Shown in pieces: positions 34,935-49,414 of a DNA stretch of 64,000 nt. Within the stretch, counting starts at the first letter, position 1; the number at the start of each line of letters is the position of its first letter. The position numbers and the translations under genes are program-made. Source of the DNA: Nocardia sp. alder85J. GTDB taxonomy: Bacteria; Actinomycetota; Actinomycetes; Mycobacteriales; Mycobacteriaceae. The stretch covers positions 372,001-436,000 of the forward strand of contig NZ_JAIUCZ020000001.1 of assembly GCF_020176955.2 (NCBI RefSeq), read 5' to 3'. Under the pieces are notes generated by a model. That model saw only the letters and a program-made list of their open reading frames with translations, did no database searches and had not been told where the DNA came from.

Positions 34935-37466
34935 GTGACCAGCCAATTGTTCGGCCGGGAGAGGGAAGTCCGGGCTTTGACCGAGATGCTCAGCCAGGTG
35001 CCCGCGGGGGGTGCGGGCCAGTGTCTCGTGTTACTCGGGGATCCGGGTATCGGCAAGACGGCGTTGCTCCAGGCCACCCGGGGGATCGCGCGGGGCCGGG
35101 GGTTCCGGGTGCTCGCGGCCGCCGGCGTGCAGTCCGAGGCGCAGCTTCCCTACGCGGGGCTGCATCAGGTGCTGCGGCCGCTGCTGCGGCCGGGGGCCGG
35201 GGAGCCGGATCAGCGCAGCCAGGCGTTGTTGACCGCGTTCGGCCTGGCCGAGGGCGAGCGGCCGGACATCTACGGCGTCGCGCTGGCGGCGGTGGAACTG
35301 CTCGGCGCGGCCGCCGCCGAGCAGCCGGTGGCCATCCTGGTCGACGATGTGCAGTGGCTGGACGCGCAGAGCCAGGAGGTGCTCACCTTCATCGCACACC
35401 GTCGCGCGCCGCTGCGGATCGCCGTCGTCGGGGCGGTCCGCAACGGGTATCCGGGGCCGTTCGTCGCCGCCGGGCTGCCGCGGCTGGAGGTCTCCAGCGT
35501 GGACGGGGACGCCGCCGAGGAGATCCTGCGCAGCATGGCCGGTGTGTCCGGGGTGTCGGACCGGCGTCGCATCCGGGATCAGGCCCAGGGCAATCCGCTG
35601 GCGCTGCTCGAGTTGCCGCAGACGCTCGCCGGGGCGGCCTATCCGGAGGCGCAGGAGTGGCCGCTGACGGCCAGGCTGGAGCGGGCGTTCGGGACCCGGG
35701 TGGCCGAACTGGATTCGGCGGCCCGGGACGCGTTGCTGATCGCGGCCGTGGATCCGGTGGACGACCTGGCGGAAATCCTCGCGGCCATGGCGGTGCTGCG
35801 CGGCGCGCCGGTCGCGGCCGACGTGCTGGAGCCGGCGGTGGCGGTCGGGCTGGTGCGGGTGGAGCGGGGGCGGCTGATGCTGCGTCATCCGCTGGTGCGC
35901 TCGGGGGTACTCCAGGCCGAGCCGCTGGAGCGCAGGCATGCCGCCAACGCCGCCGTCGCGGCGGTGCTGGCGGCCGATCCGTACCGGCGGGCCTGGCACC
36001 GGGGGCAGTCGATCGTCGGGCCCGACGACGAGATCGCCGACGAACTGGAGGCGAGCGCGGCGCTGGCCCTGGGCCGGGGGGCGGCGATGTCGGCGATCGG
36101 GCTGCTCCAGCGATCCGCGCAGCTCACCACCTCCTCGGCGCATCGGGGGCATCGGCTGCTGGTGGCCGCGGAGCACGCGTTCAGCGTGGGCCGGCAGGAC
36201 CAGGTGGGGCTGCTGGTCACGGCCGCGGAGCGGTGCGATCTGCCCGAACTGGACTGGGCGCGGGCGCAGTGGCTGCGCGAGATCTTCCACGACGGGGTGC
36301 CCGGCGACGCCGCTCGGGTGTCGCAGCTCTGTGCGGTGGCGCGGCAGGCCAGTGCGGCCGGCGACCACGACCTGGCGCTGAACCTGCTGTTCGGGGCGGC
36401 GTTGCGGTGCTGGTGGGCCGATACCGGGCCGGACGCGCGTGCCGATGTGCTGGCCACCGTGAAGTCCCCGGCCGGCGGGGTGGACCTCACCCACGACCAC
36501 CGCTATGTGGCCACGCTCGCGCTGGCCGGGCCGGTGGTCGAGTGCCGGGCCGTGATCGACCTGCTGTCGGAGATCGACCCCGGCGCGATCACCGACGGCG
36601 ACGCCCTGCGGGTTTTCGGCATCGCCGCCACCGCGATCGGCGATCCCGTCCGCAGCCTGGCGTTCCTCGGCCGGGCGGAGACGTTGCTGCGCAGCCAGGG
36701 CCGGCTGGCGCTGCTGTCGCAGGTGCTCTCGTTGTGCGTCGTCAACCGGCTGCACACCGGTGACTGGGACGGCGCGCAGGCCGCGGCGGGTGAGGGGGAG
36801 CGGCTGGCGAAGGAGACCGGTCAGCCGATCTGGCGGACGGGGGCGCTCGCCTGTGACGCGCTGAGCAGCGCGTTCCGGGGCGACACCGACCGGGCGCTCA
36901 GCTATGCCGCCGAGGTGGAGGCGACGGCGAGCCGGCAACGGCTGAACCAGCTGCTGTCGATAGCGCAACTGGCCAAGGGGGCCGCGCTGTGGGCCGAGGG
37001 ACGGTACGCGCAGGCGTACCGGGAACTGGCACGAGCGTTCCGCGCCGACGACCCCAGCTTCCATCAGCGCGAATGCTTCGGCGCTGTGATGTTTCTCGCG
37101 GCGGCGGCGGTCGAGGCGGGCCAGCAGGCCGACGCGAATGCCCTCGTGGCGGAGTTGTCGCAGGTGGCCGCCGTGACTCCGTCGCCGCTGCTGGTGGTGA
37201 ATCTCCGTTATGCTCGCGCTGTGCTCGCAGCCGATGTCACCGCCGATTCGCTCCACGCGGCCATGGTCGGCCAGGATTTCACCGGTCTGCCCTGGTCCGC
37301 GGCGTGCGCGAACCTGGCCTACGGTGGCCGGCTGCGGCGGCTCGGTCGGCGCGCGGAGGCAGTGACGGCGCTACGGGCGGCCGTCGCGGAGCTCGATCGC
37401 ATCGGCGCCGGACCCTGGTCCGATCGCGCTCGAGCCGAGCTCGAGGCGGCTGTGAGCGGTTCCTAG
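34935..37466 (+). CDS. LuxR/LAL-type AAA ATPase lacking the DNA-binding domain
   Basis: 843 residues from GTG 34935 (VTSQLFGREREVRALTEML). Walker A is LLGDPGIGKTALLQATRG and Walker B is AILVDDVQWLDAQSQEVL; a winged-helix and TPR-like helical region fills the rest. It aligns throughout with the next gene (TWHRAQSI/AWHRGQSI, LREIFHDGVPGDA, LRCWWADTGP) but stops after SDRARAELEAAVSGS, just where that gene goes on to a C-terminal LuxR HTH. It may heterodimerise with it or act without DNA binding. Confidence 0.85.
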   Translation: MTSQLFGREREVRALTEMLSQVPAGGAGQCLVLLGDPGIGKTALLQATRGIARGRGFRVLAAAGVQSEAQLPYAGLHQVLRPLLRPGAGEPDQRSQALLTAFGLAEGERPDIYGVALAAVELLGAAAAEQPVAILVDDVQWLDAQSQEVLTFIAHRRAPLRIAVVGAVRNGYPGPFVAAGLPRLEVSSVDGDAAEEILRSMAGVSGVSDRRRIRDQAQGNPLALLELPQTLAGAAYPEAQEWPLTARLERAFGTRVAELDSAARDALLIAAVDPVDDLAEILAAMAVLRGAPVAADVLEPAVAVGLVRVERGRLMLRHPLVRSGVLQAEPLERRHAANAAVAAVLAADPYRRAWHRGQSIVGPDDEIADELEASAALALGRGAAMSAIGLLQRSAQLTTSSAHRGHRLLVAAEHAFSVGRQDQVGLLVTAAERCDLPELDWARAQWLREIFHDGVPGDAARVSQLCAVARQASAAGDHDLALNLLFGAALRCWWADTGPDARADVLATVKSPAGGVDLTHDHRYVATLALAGPVVECRAVIDLLSEIDPGAITDGDALRVFGIAATAIGDPVRSLAFLGRAETLLRSQGRLALLSQVLSLCVVNRLHTGDWDGAQAAAGEGERLAKETGQPIWRTGALACDALSSAFRGDTDRALSYAAEVEATASRQRLNQLLSIAQLAKGAALWAEGRYAQAYRELARAFRADDPSFHQRECFGAVMFLAAAAVEAGQQADANALVAELSQVAAVTPSPLLVVNLRYARAVLAADVTADSLHAAMVGQDFTGLPWSAACANLAYGGRLRRLGRRAEAVTALRAAVAELDRIGAGPWSDRARAELEAAVSGS

Positions 37467-37467
37467 C

Positions 37468-40242
37468 GTGCCGGAGGCGTCGGGGCTGGTAGGGCGGGAC
37501 CGGGAGTTACGAGTTCTCGCCGATCACATCGATCGGGTGACGAGCGAGGGCGCGGCGATCGTCGTCGTCGGCGATCCCGGGATCGGGAAGACGTCGCTGC
37601 TGCGCGCCGCGGCCGCCCACGGGCGGGACGCCGGCGCCACCGTACTGTCGGTCGCCGGCATCGAGGCGGAGGCCCACCTCCCGTTCGCGGGCCTGCACCA
37701 GCTGCTGCGGCCGATCCTGGCCGAGACCGACGCGCTGCCGGCGCCGCAGCGGGACGCGCTGCACTCGGCGTTCGGGATGCGCCCGGCCGTGGCCGCCGGC
37801 GGTCCGCCGGAGTTGTTCATGATCGCGCTGGCGACCCTGAACGTGCTGACGGATGTGTCGGCGCGGCGGCCGCTGCTCATCGTCGTCGACGACGTGCAAT
37901 GGCTCGACGGGCCCACCCAGGACGTCCTCGGCTTCGTCGCGCGCCGGCTCGGCAGCGACCCCTGCGTCCTGATCGGTGTGGTCCGCGCTGGGCACGACAT
38001 CGCCTTCGCCGCCGCGGAACTGCCGCAGTTGACCCTCGGCCGGCTCGCCGAGCAGGACGCCCTCGAACTGCTGGACCGGCACGCCGCCGACCTCGGCTAC
38101 GCCGACCGGCAGCGGATCCTGCTGGAGGCGGCCGGGAATCCGCTGGCGCTCACCGAACTGCCGCTGGCGCTGCGCTCGGCGAGCCGGCTGGCGGCCGAGT
38201 ACGGGGAGCAGCCGCCGCATTCGCTGCCACTGACCGCGCGGCTGGAGCGGGCCTTCGCCGCGCGGCTGGGCGATCTGCCGCCGCGCTGCCAGGACGCCCT
38301 GCTGATCGCGGCCGTCGACGACGCCGAGGACCTCCGGGAGATCATCGCGGGTACCACCATCCTGGCCGCACAGGAGGTGCACGTCGCGGCGCTGGAACCG
38401 GCGGTGGCGGCCGGTCTGGTCCGGTTCGACGACTTCCACCTGCACTTCCGGCATCCGCTGGTCCGCGCGGCCATCGTGAACAAGGAGTCGGTCATCCGGA
38501 AACAGGCGGCCCATGCCGCGCTGGCCGAGGTGCTCACCGGCGAGCCGTACCGCCGGACCTGGCATCGCGCGCAGTCCATCGGCGGGCAGGACGACGAGAT
38601 CGCCGACGAGATGGAACGGGCGCACACGATCCCGCTGCGCCGCGGTTCGGCGGCGGAGGTCATCTGGGCGCTGGAGCGGTCCGCCGAGCTCAGCACCGAT
38701 TCGGCCACGCGCGGGCGGCGGCTGATGCTGGCCGCCGAGCACGCCTTCGGCCTCGGCCGCGCCGACCTGGTCGACCAGTTGCTGGAGCGGGCCGGCCGGA
38801 CCACGCTGGACCGGCTGGACCAGGTCCGGATGCAGTGGCTGCGGGAGATCTTCCACGACGGCGTGCCCGGCGACGCCGAGCACGTGTTCCGGCTGTGCGA
38901 GGCGGCGCAACAGGCGATCGACGCGGGTGATTCCGCGCTCGCGCTGAACCTGTTGCAGGCGGCCGGGTTGCGCTGCTGGTGGTCCGACACCGGTCCGGCG
39001 GCCCGGGGCCGGGTCTGTGAGGTGGCCCGCCGCATCGAGTGCTCGCCCGAGAACGCCCAGCTCACGGCCATCTTCAGCATCGCGGATCCGCTCGGCGAGT
39101 ACCGGACGGTGGCGGACCGCCTGGCCCGGGTGCGGCTGGAGAACATCACCGACCCGGCCGACCTGTGGCTCTACGGGATGGCGGCCGCGGCGATCGCCGA
39201 TCCGCTGCTGTCGGTCGACTTCCTGGGCCGCTCCGAGACCGTGCTGCGCCAGCAGGGCCGACTGGGCCTGCTGTCGCAGGTGCTGACGATGAGCGTGATC
39301 GACAGCATGGAGATCGGGGACTGGGAGCACGCCTGGGCGGCCAGCGAGGAGGGCCGGCGGCTGGCGGTGGACACCGGGCAGGCGATCTGGGACGCCAGCT
39401 CGCAGGCGCTGTACGCGATGTTGCTGGCATTGCGCGGTGACCACGACCAGGCGGAGGCGATCGCGGCCGACGCGGAGCGGTCGGCGGCGGGTCGGCGGCT
39501 CAGCAACCTGCTGGCGCTGGCCCAGCTCGCCCGTGGCTTCGCCCATATGAGCGCCGGTCGGCACGAGAACGCCTACCGCGCGCTGCGGCGGCTGTTCGAC
39601 CCGGACGACGCGGCCTTCCACATGCACGAACGGTTCCACGGCGTCAGCTTTCTCGCCGAGGCCGCCGCGTACGCCGGGCTGATCGACGAGGCCCGCGAGG
39701 TGATCGCCGAGCTGGAGGTGGAGGCCCGCACGGTCCGGTCGCCGATCCTGGTCCGGCAGCTCGACTACGCGCGGGCGGTGCTGGCCCCCGAAGACGAGGC
39801 GGAGGAGGCCTTCCTCGCCGCGCTCAGCGCGGACCTGACCCGCTGGCCGTGGCTGCGGGCCCGGCTGGAACTGGCCTTCGGGCAGTGGCTGCGGCGGCAG
39901 CGCCGGGTCGGCGAGGCCCGCCGCTCGCTGCATTCGGCGCAGCTCACCTTCGACCTGATCGGGGCCCGCCGCTGGGCCGAGACGACCCGGTCGGAGCTGC
40001 GCGCGGCGGGGGTGCGCAGTCAGTCCGCCGCCGGGCAGGCCGCGGGGCTGGCCTCGCTGACGGCCCAGGAGCTCCAGATCGCCCGGCTGGCGGCGGAAGG
40101 GCTGTCCAACAAGGAGATCGGCGCGCGACTGTACCTGTCGCACCGCACGGTGGGGTCGCACCTGTACCGGATCTTCCCCAAGCTGGATGTCAGCACCCGC
40201 GCGCAGCTCGCCGCCCTGCTGGGCACGCAGAGCGGCGCCTGA
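37468..40242 (+). CDS. LuxR/LAL-type transcriptional regulator (AAA ATPase with HTH)
   Basis: 924 residues from GTG 37468, one base after the previous stop. Walker A VVGDPGIGKTSLLRAAAA and Walker B LLIVVDDVQWLDGPTQDVL lie in the first 150 residues. A long helical sensor region follows. The C-terminal HTH (about 865-920) reads LTAQELQIARLAAEGLSNKE, IGARLYLSHRTVGSHLYRIF and PKLDVSTRAQLAALLG. LAL regulators commonly activate secondary-metabolism or catabolic genes; no target is identifiable here. It arose by tandem duplication with the preceding gene. Confidence 0.9.
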   Translation: MPEASGLVGRDRELRVLADHIDRVTSEGAAIVVVGDPGIGKTSLLRAAAAHGRDAGATVLSVAGIEAEAHLPFAGLHQLLRPILAETDALPAPQRDALHSAFGMRPAVAAGGPPELFMIALATLNVLTDVSARRPLLIVVDDVQWLDGPTQDVLGFVARRLGSDPCVLIGVVRAGHDIAFAAAELPQLTLGRLAEQDALELLDRHAADLGYADRQRILLEAAGNPLALTELPLALRSASRLAAEYGEQPPHSLPLTARLERAFAARLGDLPPRCQDALLIAAVDDAEDLREIIAGTTILAAQEVHVAALEPAVAAGLVRFDDFHLHFRHPLVRAAIVNKESVIRKQAAHAALAEVLTGEPYRRTWHRAQSIGGQDDEIADEMERAHTIPLRRGSAAEVIWALERSAELSTDSATRGRRLMLAAEHAFGLGRADLVDQLLERAGRTTLDRLDQVRMQWLREIFHDGVPGDAEHVFRLCEAAQQAIDAGDSALALNLLQAAGLRCWWSDTGPAARGRVCEVARRIECSPENAQLTAIFSIADPLGEYRTVADRLARVRLENITDPADLWLYGMAAAAIADPLLSVDFLGRSETVLRQQGRLGLLSQVLTMSVIDSMEIGDWEHAWAASEEGRRLAVDTGQAIWDASSQALYAMLLALRGDHDQAEAIAADAERSAAGRRLSNLLALAQLARGFAHMSAGRHENAYRALRRLFDPDDAAFHMHERFHGVSFLAEAAAYAGLIDEAREVIAELEVEARTVRSPILVRQLDYARAVLAPEDEAEEAFLAALSADLTRWPWLRARLELAFGQWLRRQRRVGEARRSLHSAQLTFDLIGARRWAETTRSELRAAGVRSQSAAGQAAGLASLTAQELQIARLAAEGLSNKEIGARLYLSHRTVGSHLYRIFPKLDVSTRAQLAALLGTQSGA

Positions 40243-40311
40243 ATCCCGGGCGGGCCGGCCTCACCCGGAGCGCGGCCGCATCGGCCCGGTGGTCGCCGGC
40301 CGTGCCGGTAG

Positions 40312-41055
40312 TCACCGGTCGGGCAGGACGCCCGGGAGATCACGGCTGACCGCGGACCGGAGGTAGCTGTCCACCATGCGGTCGATCAACCCCGTCGCCA
40401 CGGCGCTCGGGCGGGCCCGTGCGACGGCCAGTTCTCCGGCCAGCCTGTCGATGTCGCGCTCCGATCGCGCGGATCGCCGGTACGACCGCAAGGCCGTGCG
40501 GACGAACAGGTCGGTGAACTGCCGGGCAATGTGGTCGCAATCGGTGCGCAGCATCTCGATCTCGTCGAGCGCGCGATCGATCGGCAAACCATCGGCCACC
40601 AGCTGGTCGAACAGCTCGATGAGCGCGGGATCGCCTGGCCGGTACGTGTTTTCGTCGACCGGCTCGTACAGTCCGGCGGCCACCGCGGCGGCCAGGCCGT
40701 CCGGCACGCCGCGGAACCGCTCGGCGAGTTCGGCGGCGGGGACGGTGGCGGTGGCCGAGAGCGCCTGCGGCGGGGGCGGTGTGGTAGCCGCGGATACGCC
40801 GAGGATGTCGGCGAGGTCCTCGCCGCGGTCCCACGCCTCGAGCAGGCTCCGCACTCCGTTCAGCGTGATGCCACGGTCGAGCAGCCGGGTCACGATACGG
40901 ACCCGATCGAGGTGCTCGGCGCTGTAGAAACCGGTGCGGCCCTTCATCTTCGCGGGTGGGAGGAGGCCGCGCTCGTGGTAGTCGCGCAGCGTGCGAACCG
41001 TCATTCCGGCCTGTTCGGCCAACTCGGCGATCGTCAGTTCGTCTTCCACACTCAT
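40312..41055 (-). CDS. MerR-family regulator
   Basis: 247 residues from ATG 41055. The N-terminal winged HTH reads LTIAELAEQAGMTVRTLRDY and HERGLLPPAKMKGRTGFYSA, then EHLDRVRIVTRLLDRGITLN. The long C-terminal part (about 100-247) is an all-helical effector domain without metal-binding cysteines. It is divergent from the amino-acid permease, whose promoter has the MerR geometry. Confidence 0.9.
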   Translation of the reverse strand: MSVEDELTIAELAEQAGMTVRTLRDYHERGLLPPAKMKGRTGFYSAEHLDRVRIVTRLLDRGITLNGVRSLLEAWDRGEDLADILGVSAATTPPPPQALSATATVPAAELAERFRGVPDGLAAAVAAGLYEPVDENTYRPGDPALIELFDQLVADGLPIDRALDEIEMLRTDCDHIARQFTDLFVRTALRSYRRSARSERDIDRLAGELAVARARPSAVATGLIDRMVDSYLRSAVSRDLPGVLPDR

Positions 41056-41129
41056 GTCCCCCAGCAAACCACAGACGAGCACCGTGGGCCGGGGCCAGGT
41101 TTCGGCGACGTTACAGCTTCACGCAGCTC

Positions 41130-41159
41130 TTGCTATCTGCCGTCAAATGACGGTAAATA
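41130..41159 (+). promoter_or_regulatory. MerR-type promoter of the permease operon
   Basis: A possible -35 TTGCTA (41130-41135) and -10 TAAATA (41154-41159) are 18 bases apart, longer than the standard 17. The palindrome CCGTCA-AA-TGACGG (41140-41153) fills the spacer. A palindrome between over-spaced -35 and -10 elements is the hallmark of MerR-activated promoters, and a merR gene is divergent. Confidence 0.6.
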
Positions 41160-41207
41160 ACATCAATCAATGGCATGTTCCACCGTTCACCGAAGGAAGA
41201 CCACCCC

Positions 41208-44638
<3,431 letters not shown>

Positions 44639-44680
44639 CCACGCCCTCGCATCCCATACAGAAGAAGCTGGAGTCCTCCC

Positions 44681-46120
<1,440 letters not shown>

Positions 46121-46131
46121 GGGGGCGCAAC

Positions 46132-46533
46132 ATGATTCGGCAGGTCAGCGCACCACGACGAAGGATCGGTGCTGTCATGGACGAATTCGGCGACGACTCG
46201 ATGGTCGCGCGGCCTCATGTCTGCCGTCCCCGGATCCTGGCGGGCGACTCGGCCGCTGCCGACGAGGAGGCCACCGCCCGGGTCCGGGCCGAACGGGGGC
46301 AGCTGGAACAGGCGCGGGTGTTCCAGATCGCGCTGCTCGCCGAAGCCGAACTGCTGCAAGAGGAGCTGAACGCGTTGCACGAGGAAATGCGCGAAATCCA
46401 TCGCCAGTTGAGCGCGCTGCGGCGGCGGTTTCCCAGCCTGCCCGCGGAACCGATGCCGACCGGCCGGGCGCCCGTCGCGCTCGTGCCGCCGGTAGCCGGT
46501 TCCTGGCCGGGCTCCCGCGGAGCGGGCCGATGA
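46132..46533 (+). CDS. Small coiled-coil protein
   Basis: 133 residues from ATG 46132, 11 bases after aspA; GTG 46117, overlapping the aspA stop, is an alternative. Residues 45-100 form a coiled coil (EEATARVRAERGQLEQARVF, LLQEELNALHEEMREIHRQL). The N-terminal part has MIRQVSAPRRRIGAVMDEFG. It has no membrane segment and no known family. Being last in the aspartate operon, it may be a regulator or scaffold. Confidence 0.5.
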   Translation: MIRQVSAPRRRIGAVMDEFGDDSMVARPHVCRPRILAGDSAAADEEATARVRAERGQLEQARVFQIALLAEAELLQEELNALHEEMREIHRQLSALRRRFPSLPAEPMPTGRAPVALVPPVAGSWPGSRGAGR

Positions 46534-46687
46534 CGGCTCGCCCCCGCCGCGGCACCGCGGACCGTCGGAGGTACGACCTCCCGCCGTGCCGGAAACTCGC
46601 CTGATCCGTTCGGGTCCCGGGCGTTCCAGGGCGGGGAAGGCCGGGGTGGCTGGGTAGCATGCGCAGGCGCAACTGTCGTCGGGGCCG

Positions 46688-47701
46688 GTGGGCGGGGATG
46701 TGGACGGAGAGTTCTCCGAGGCGAGTGCGGCGATCTCCGCCGCAGGCGAGGCGATGGCCGGGCGGTACGGAAAACTGGCTCGGGCCATGGCCGATCGATA
46801 CGGGCAGGCCGGTACGGATCTGTCGCACGCCGCCGCATCGGTGGACCGGGCGGAGGTGGCCGGCGGGCAGGTCGTCGACGGTGTCGCGCAACAGGATCTC
46901 CGCGTCGCGCAGGGAATTCCCGCGCCCGGCAATCCCATTCCGTCCGAGGATCTGCGTACCACCGTCGCAATGCCGAAACAGCGGATCAAGCCGGACGATC
47001 GGCTGTCGGGGCTCGACGCGACCGGCACCGAGGTTCGCTTCCGGCCGGAACAGGTGGGCAGCCGGGAATTGAAGGATGCCCGCGGCAATGTCATCGGAGT
47101 GACCTATGCGGACGGGGATCGCGCCGAACTCGCGCGACAGTGGACGCGTGCGAAATTCCGCCGCGGTGATCGTCTGCTGGACATGGAGTATCGCGTGCGG
47201 GGCCGTGGCCGGTGGTATCACGCGGACACCTGGGACACGATGTGGCGGCGGCCGGGCGCGAAACCTCCGCTCTACGTGCACGCCGACAGCGACCCGGACA
47301 CCTTCGACGTCACCATCTCCAAGGGGGTCGGGCCGTGGCGCAAGCGTTCGACGGTGCAGGTCGACGGCACCACCTTCGGTCGGATCCTCGCTCAGGACAA
47401 GCACTTTCAGGCGGCGGTCGCGGAAACCGACGAGCGGTCGATCGTGCTGCTGGCCGGCAGTTCGGCGTATCCGGGCGGCTCGGCAGCGCGGACGGCCGCC
47501 GCGTATCTGCACGGGGAGGCCGGTGTGAGCGCCGATGTCTACGCGCCCACGGCGCGGATCTGGCTCACGGTCGACGAGCGGATGAGCTCGTCGGAGCTGA
47601 AGGCCGAGTTGATGACCGATCCTGAGGACGAATACGGCGAGACCTGGCTGGGAAACCCTTTCGAACAGTATTCGGCGCCACCGGCGACCAGTGCGCCGTG
47701 A
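46688..47701 (+). CDS. Possible polymorphic-toxin-type protein
   Basis: 337 residues from GTG 46688. The first 60 residues are helical and Ala-rich (SEASAAISAAGEAMAGRYGK, LSHAAASVDRAEVAGGQ), reminiscent of type VII-associated WXG-like N-termini, although no clear WxG is seen. A linker (about 75-110) and a C-terminal domain follow: LYVHADSDPDTFDVTISKGV, SIVLLAGSSAYPGGSAART and VYAPTARIWLTVDE. The LLxxSS...GGxA...VYAPT pattern resembles a domain found near the end of actinobacterial polymorphic-toxin proteins; here Gly replaces the Cys usual in LLxC. The following gene may be a partner. Confidence 0.55.
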   Translation: MGGDVDGEFSEASAAISAAGEAMAGRYGKLARAMADRYGQAGTDLSHAAASVDRAEVAGGQVVDGVAQQDLRVAQGIPAPGNPIPSEDLRTTVAMPKQRIKPDDRLSGLDATGTEVRFRPEQVGSRELKDARGNVIGVTYADGDRAELARQWTRAKFRRGDRLLDMEYRVRGRGRWYHADTWDTMWRRPGAKPPLYVHADSDPDTFDVTISKGVGPWRKRSTVQVDGTTFGRILAQDKHFQAAVAETDERSIVLLAGSSAYPGGSAARTAAAYLHGEAGVSADVYAPTARIWLTVDERMSSSELKAELMTDPEDEYGETWLGNPFEQYSAPPATSAP

Positions 47702-47747
47702 GGCTGTTCCCGGCGCGATGACGGTGGGGCTGTCTACGATGCGGCGC

Positions 47748-48287
47748 ATGAATGGTTTCGTTCGCGTGTGCCTCACCGATGTCGACCGGGTGATCGGGTC
47801 GATCGGATCCGGCGACGAGGAACTGCTCGAGCGAATCATCGGACGGCACAAGGACGACTTCGTGGCGGACGCGGCGGAGCGCGCGGCGGGCGAGGTCGGC
47901 GAGTTCGATGCGGTGCGAATGTTGATCCTGGAGGATCCGGGCAGTTATCCGTGGGCGGATGCGCACAACAGCGCCTTCGAGACGATCATGGGGATGTTCG
48001 ACGGGCGCTGGCTCGCCGATGTCGAGCACGCACGGCTGGAGCGGATCGGGGAGGGGCTCGCCGGTCTGGGGGTCGACGCGATCTACGCGAACGACCTGAC
48101 CTGCGGGACGCCCTGGGCCAACGAGGACTGCCGGCAGGCGTGGTGGCAGTGGCGGGCGGCGACGGCGGAGCAGCGCGCCGAGGTGGAGCCGGAGGTGCTG
48201 ACGGCGATCGACGAATGGATGCAGTGGCTGCACGAGGCGGCGTCGACTTCCCACCTGGGGGTACTGGGCGCGTTGTCGTGGGGTTGA
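47748..48287 (+). CDS. Protein of unknown function, possible partner of the upstream gene (DUF7691-like)
   Basis: 179 residues from ATG 47748 (MNGFVRVCLTDVDRVIGSIG). Acidic. It has conserved-looking blocks GSGDEELLERIIGRHKDDF, HNSAFETIMGMFDGRWL and NEDCRQAWWQWRAAT. It resembles small actinobacterial proteins of the DUF7691 kind by its opening and the late W-rich segment; this is from memory and not certain. It starts 46 bases after the toxin-like gene, the arrangement of a toxin/immunity pair. Confidence 0.5.
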   Translation: MNGFVRVCLTDVDRVIGSIGSGDEELLERIIGRHKDDFVADAAERAAGEVGEFDAVRMLILEDPGSYPWADAHNSAFETIMGMFDGRWLADVEHARLERIGEGLAGLGVDAIYANDLTCGTPWANEDCRQAWWQWRAATAEQRAEVEPEVLTAIDEWMQWLHEAASTSHLGVLGALSWG

Positions 48288-48424
48288 CGGGGGCGGCGTG
48301 TCGGGGGTTGCGGGCAGCGGTGTGCTGATTGAATGCTGGCGCTCGGTGCGGACCAGGTCCGCCAGCCGTGGTGTCGCTGTTGCGCGTATCGATCCGATGT
48401 CCATGTATTCCGACAGGAGCCTGC

Positions 48425-49312
48425 ATGACCCAAACGCCCTTCTATGCTGACGTCCAGTCTCATTACGACCTGTCCGACGACTTCTTCGCCCTGTTCCTCG
48501 ATCCGACGCGGACCTACAGCTGCGCCTATTTCGAACAGGACGACTACACCCTGGAGCAGGCGCAGATCGCCAAAATCGACCTGGCGCTGGGCAAGTTGCA
48601 CCTGGGACCGGGGATGACCCTGCTGGACGTGGGCTGCGGCTGGGGATCGACGATGTTGCGCGCGCTGGACACCAATCCGGACCTCTCGGTCATCGGCCTG
48701 ACGTTGAGCCGCAACCAGCACGAGTACGTGACCGGGCTGCTGGCACAGCGTGGGTACACCGATCGCGCCGAGGTGCGGTTGCAGGGCTGGGAGGAGTTCG
48801 ACGGCAGCGTCGATCGGATCGTCTCCATCGGCGCCTTCGAGCACTTCCGGCACGAGCGGCATGCGGACTTCTTCACCTTCGCGCGCGCGGCGCTGCCGCC
48901 GCAGGGCCGAATGCTGCTGCACACCATCGTGTTGTACCCGTTCAGCTACGGGCGTGAGATGGGGCTGAAGGTCACCCGCGACGATATCGCGTTCTTCCGG
49001 TTCATCCGGGATGTCATCTTCCCCGGCGGGCAGTTGCCGTTCCCGTGGAAGTCCGGTTTCCCCGGCGTGAAGGATTTCGCCGAGGGCGCCGGGTTCGAGG
49101 TGGAGCGGATCCACGCACTGCAACCGCATTACGCGAAGACGCTGGATCACTGGTCCGCCGCGCTGTCCGATCGGCGCGCGGAGGCGATCGAGCTGTGTGG
49201 TGAGGCGACCTACGACACCTACATGCGCTACCTGACCGGGTGTGCGCACTACTTCCGTCACGGCAGCATCGATGTCATGCAGTTCACCTGTGTGGCAGAC
49301 GATTCCGCGTAG
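48425..49312 (+). CDS. Cyclopropane/mycolic-acid methyltransferase
   Basis: 295 residues from ATG 48425. Typical N-terminus VQSHYDLSDDFFALFLDPTR and TYSCAYFEQDDYTLEQAQIA, then SAM motif I TLLDVGCGWGSTMLRALD, LTLSRNQHEYV and IVSIGAFEHFRHERHADFF. It is the length of mycobacterial CmaA/MmaA/PcaA enzymes, which add methylene or methyl groups to double bonds of mycolic precursors. This supports a mycolic-acid-producing host. Confidence 0.9.
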   Translation: MTQTPFYADVQSHYDLSDDFFALFLDPTRTYSCAYFEQDDYTLEQAQIAKIDLALGKLHLGPGMTLLDVGCGWGSTMLRALDTNPDLSVIGLTLSRNQHEYVTGLLAQRGYTDRAEVRLQGWEEFDGSVDRIVSIGAFEHFRHERHADFFTFARAALPPQGRMLLHTIVLYPFSYGREMGLKVTRDDIAFFRFIRDVIFPGGQLPFPWKSGFPGVKDFAEGAGFEVERIHALQPHYAKTLDHWSAALSDRRAEAIELCGEATYDTYMRYLTGCAHYFRHGSIDVMQFTCVADDSA

Positions 49313-49414
49313 TCGTACCTCGCGGCGCCGGGATCGGCGCGGCTGATCGCACCGGGCCGTCGTGCCGGGCAGGGCTCCCTGCCGGGTACGGCGGCCCCCG
49401 TGTATCATCACCAG

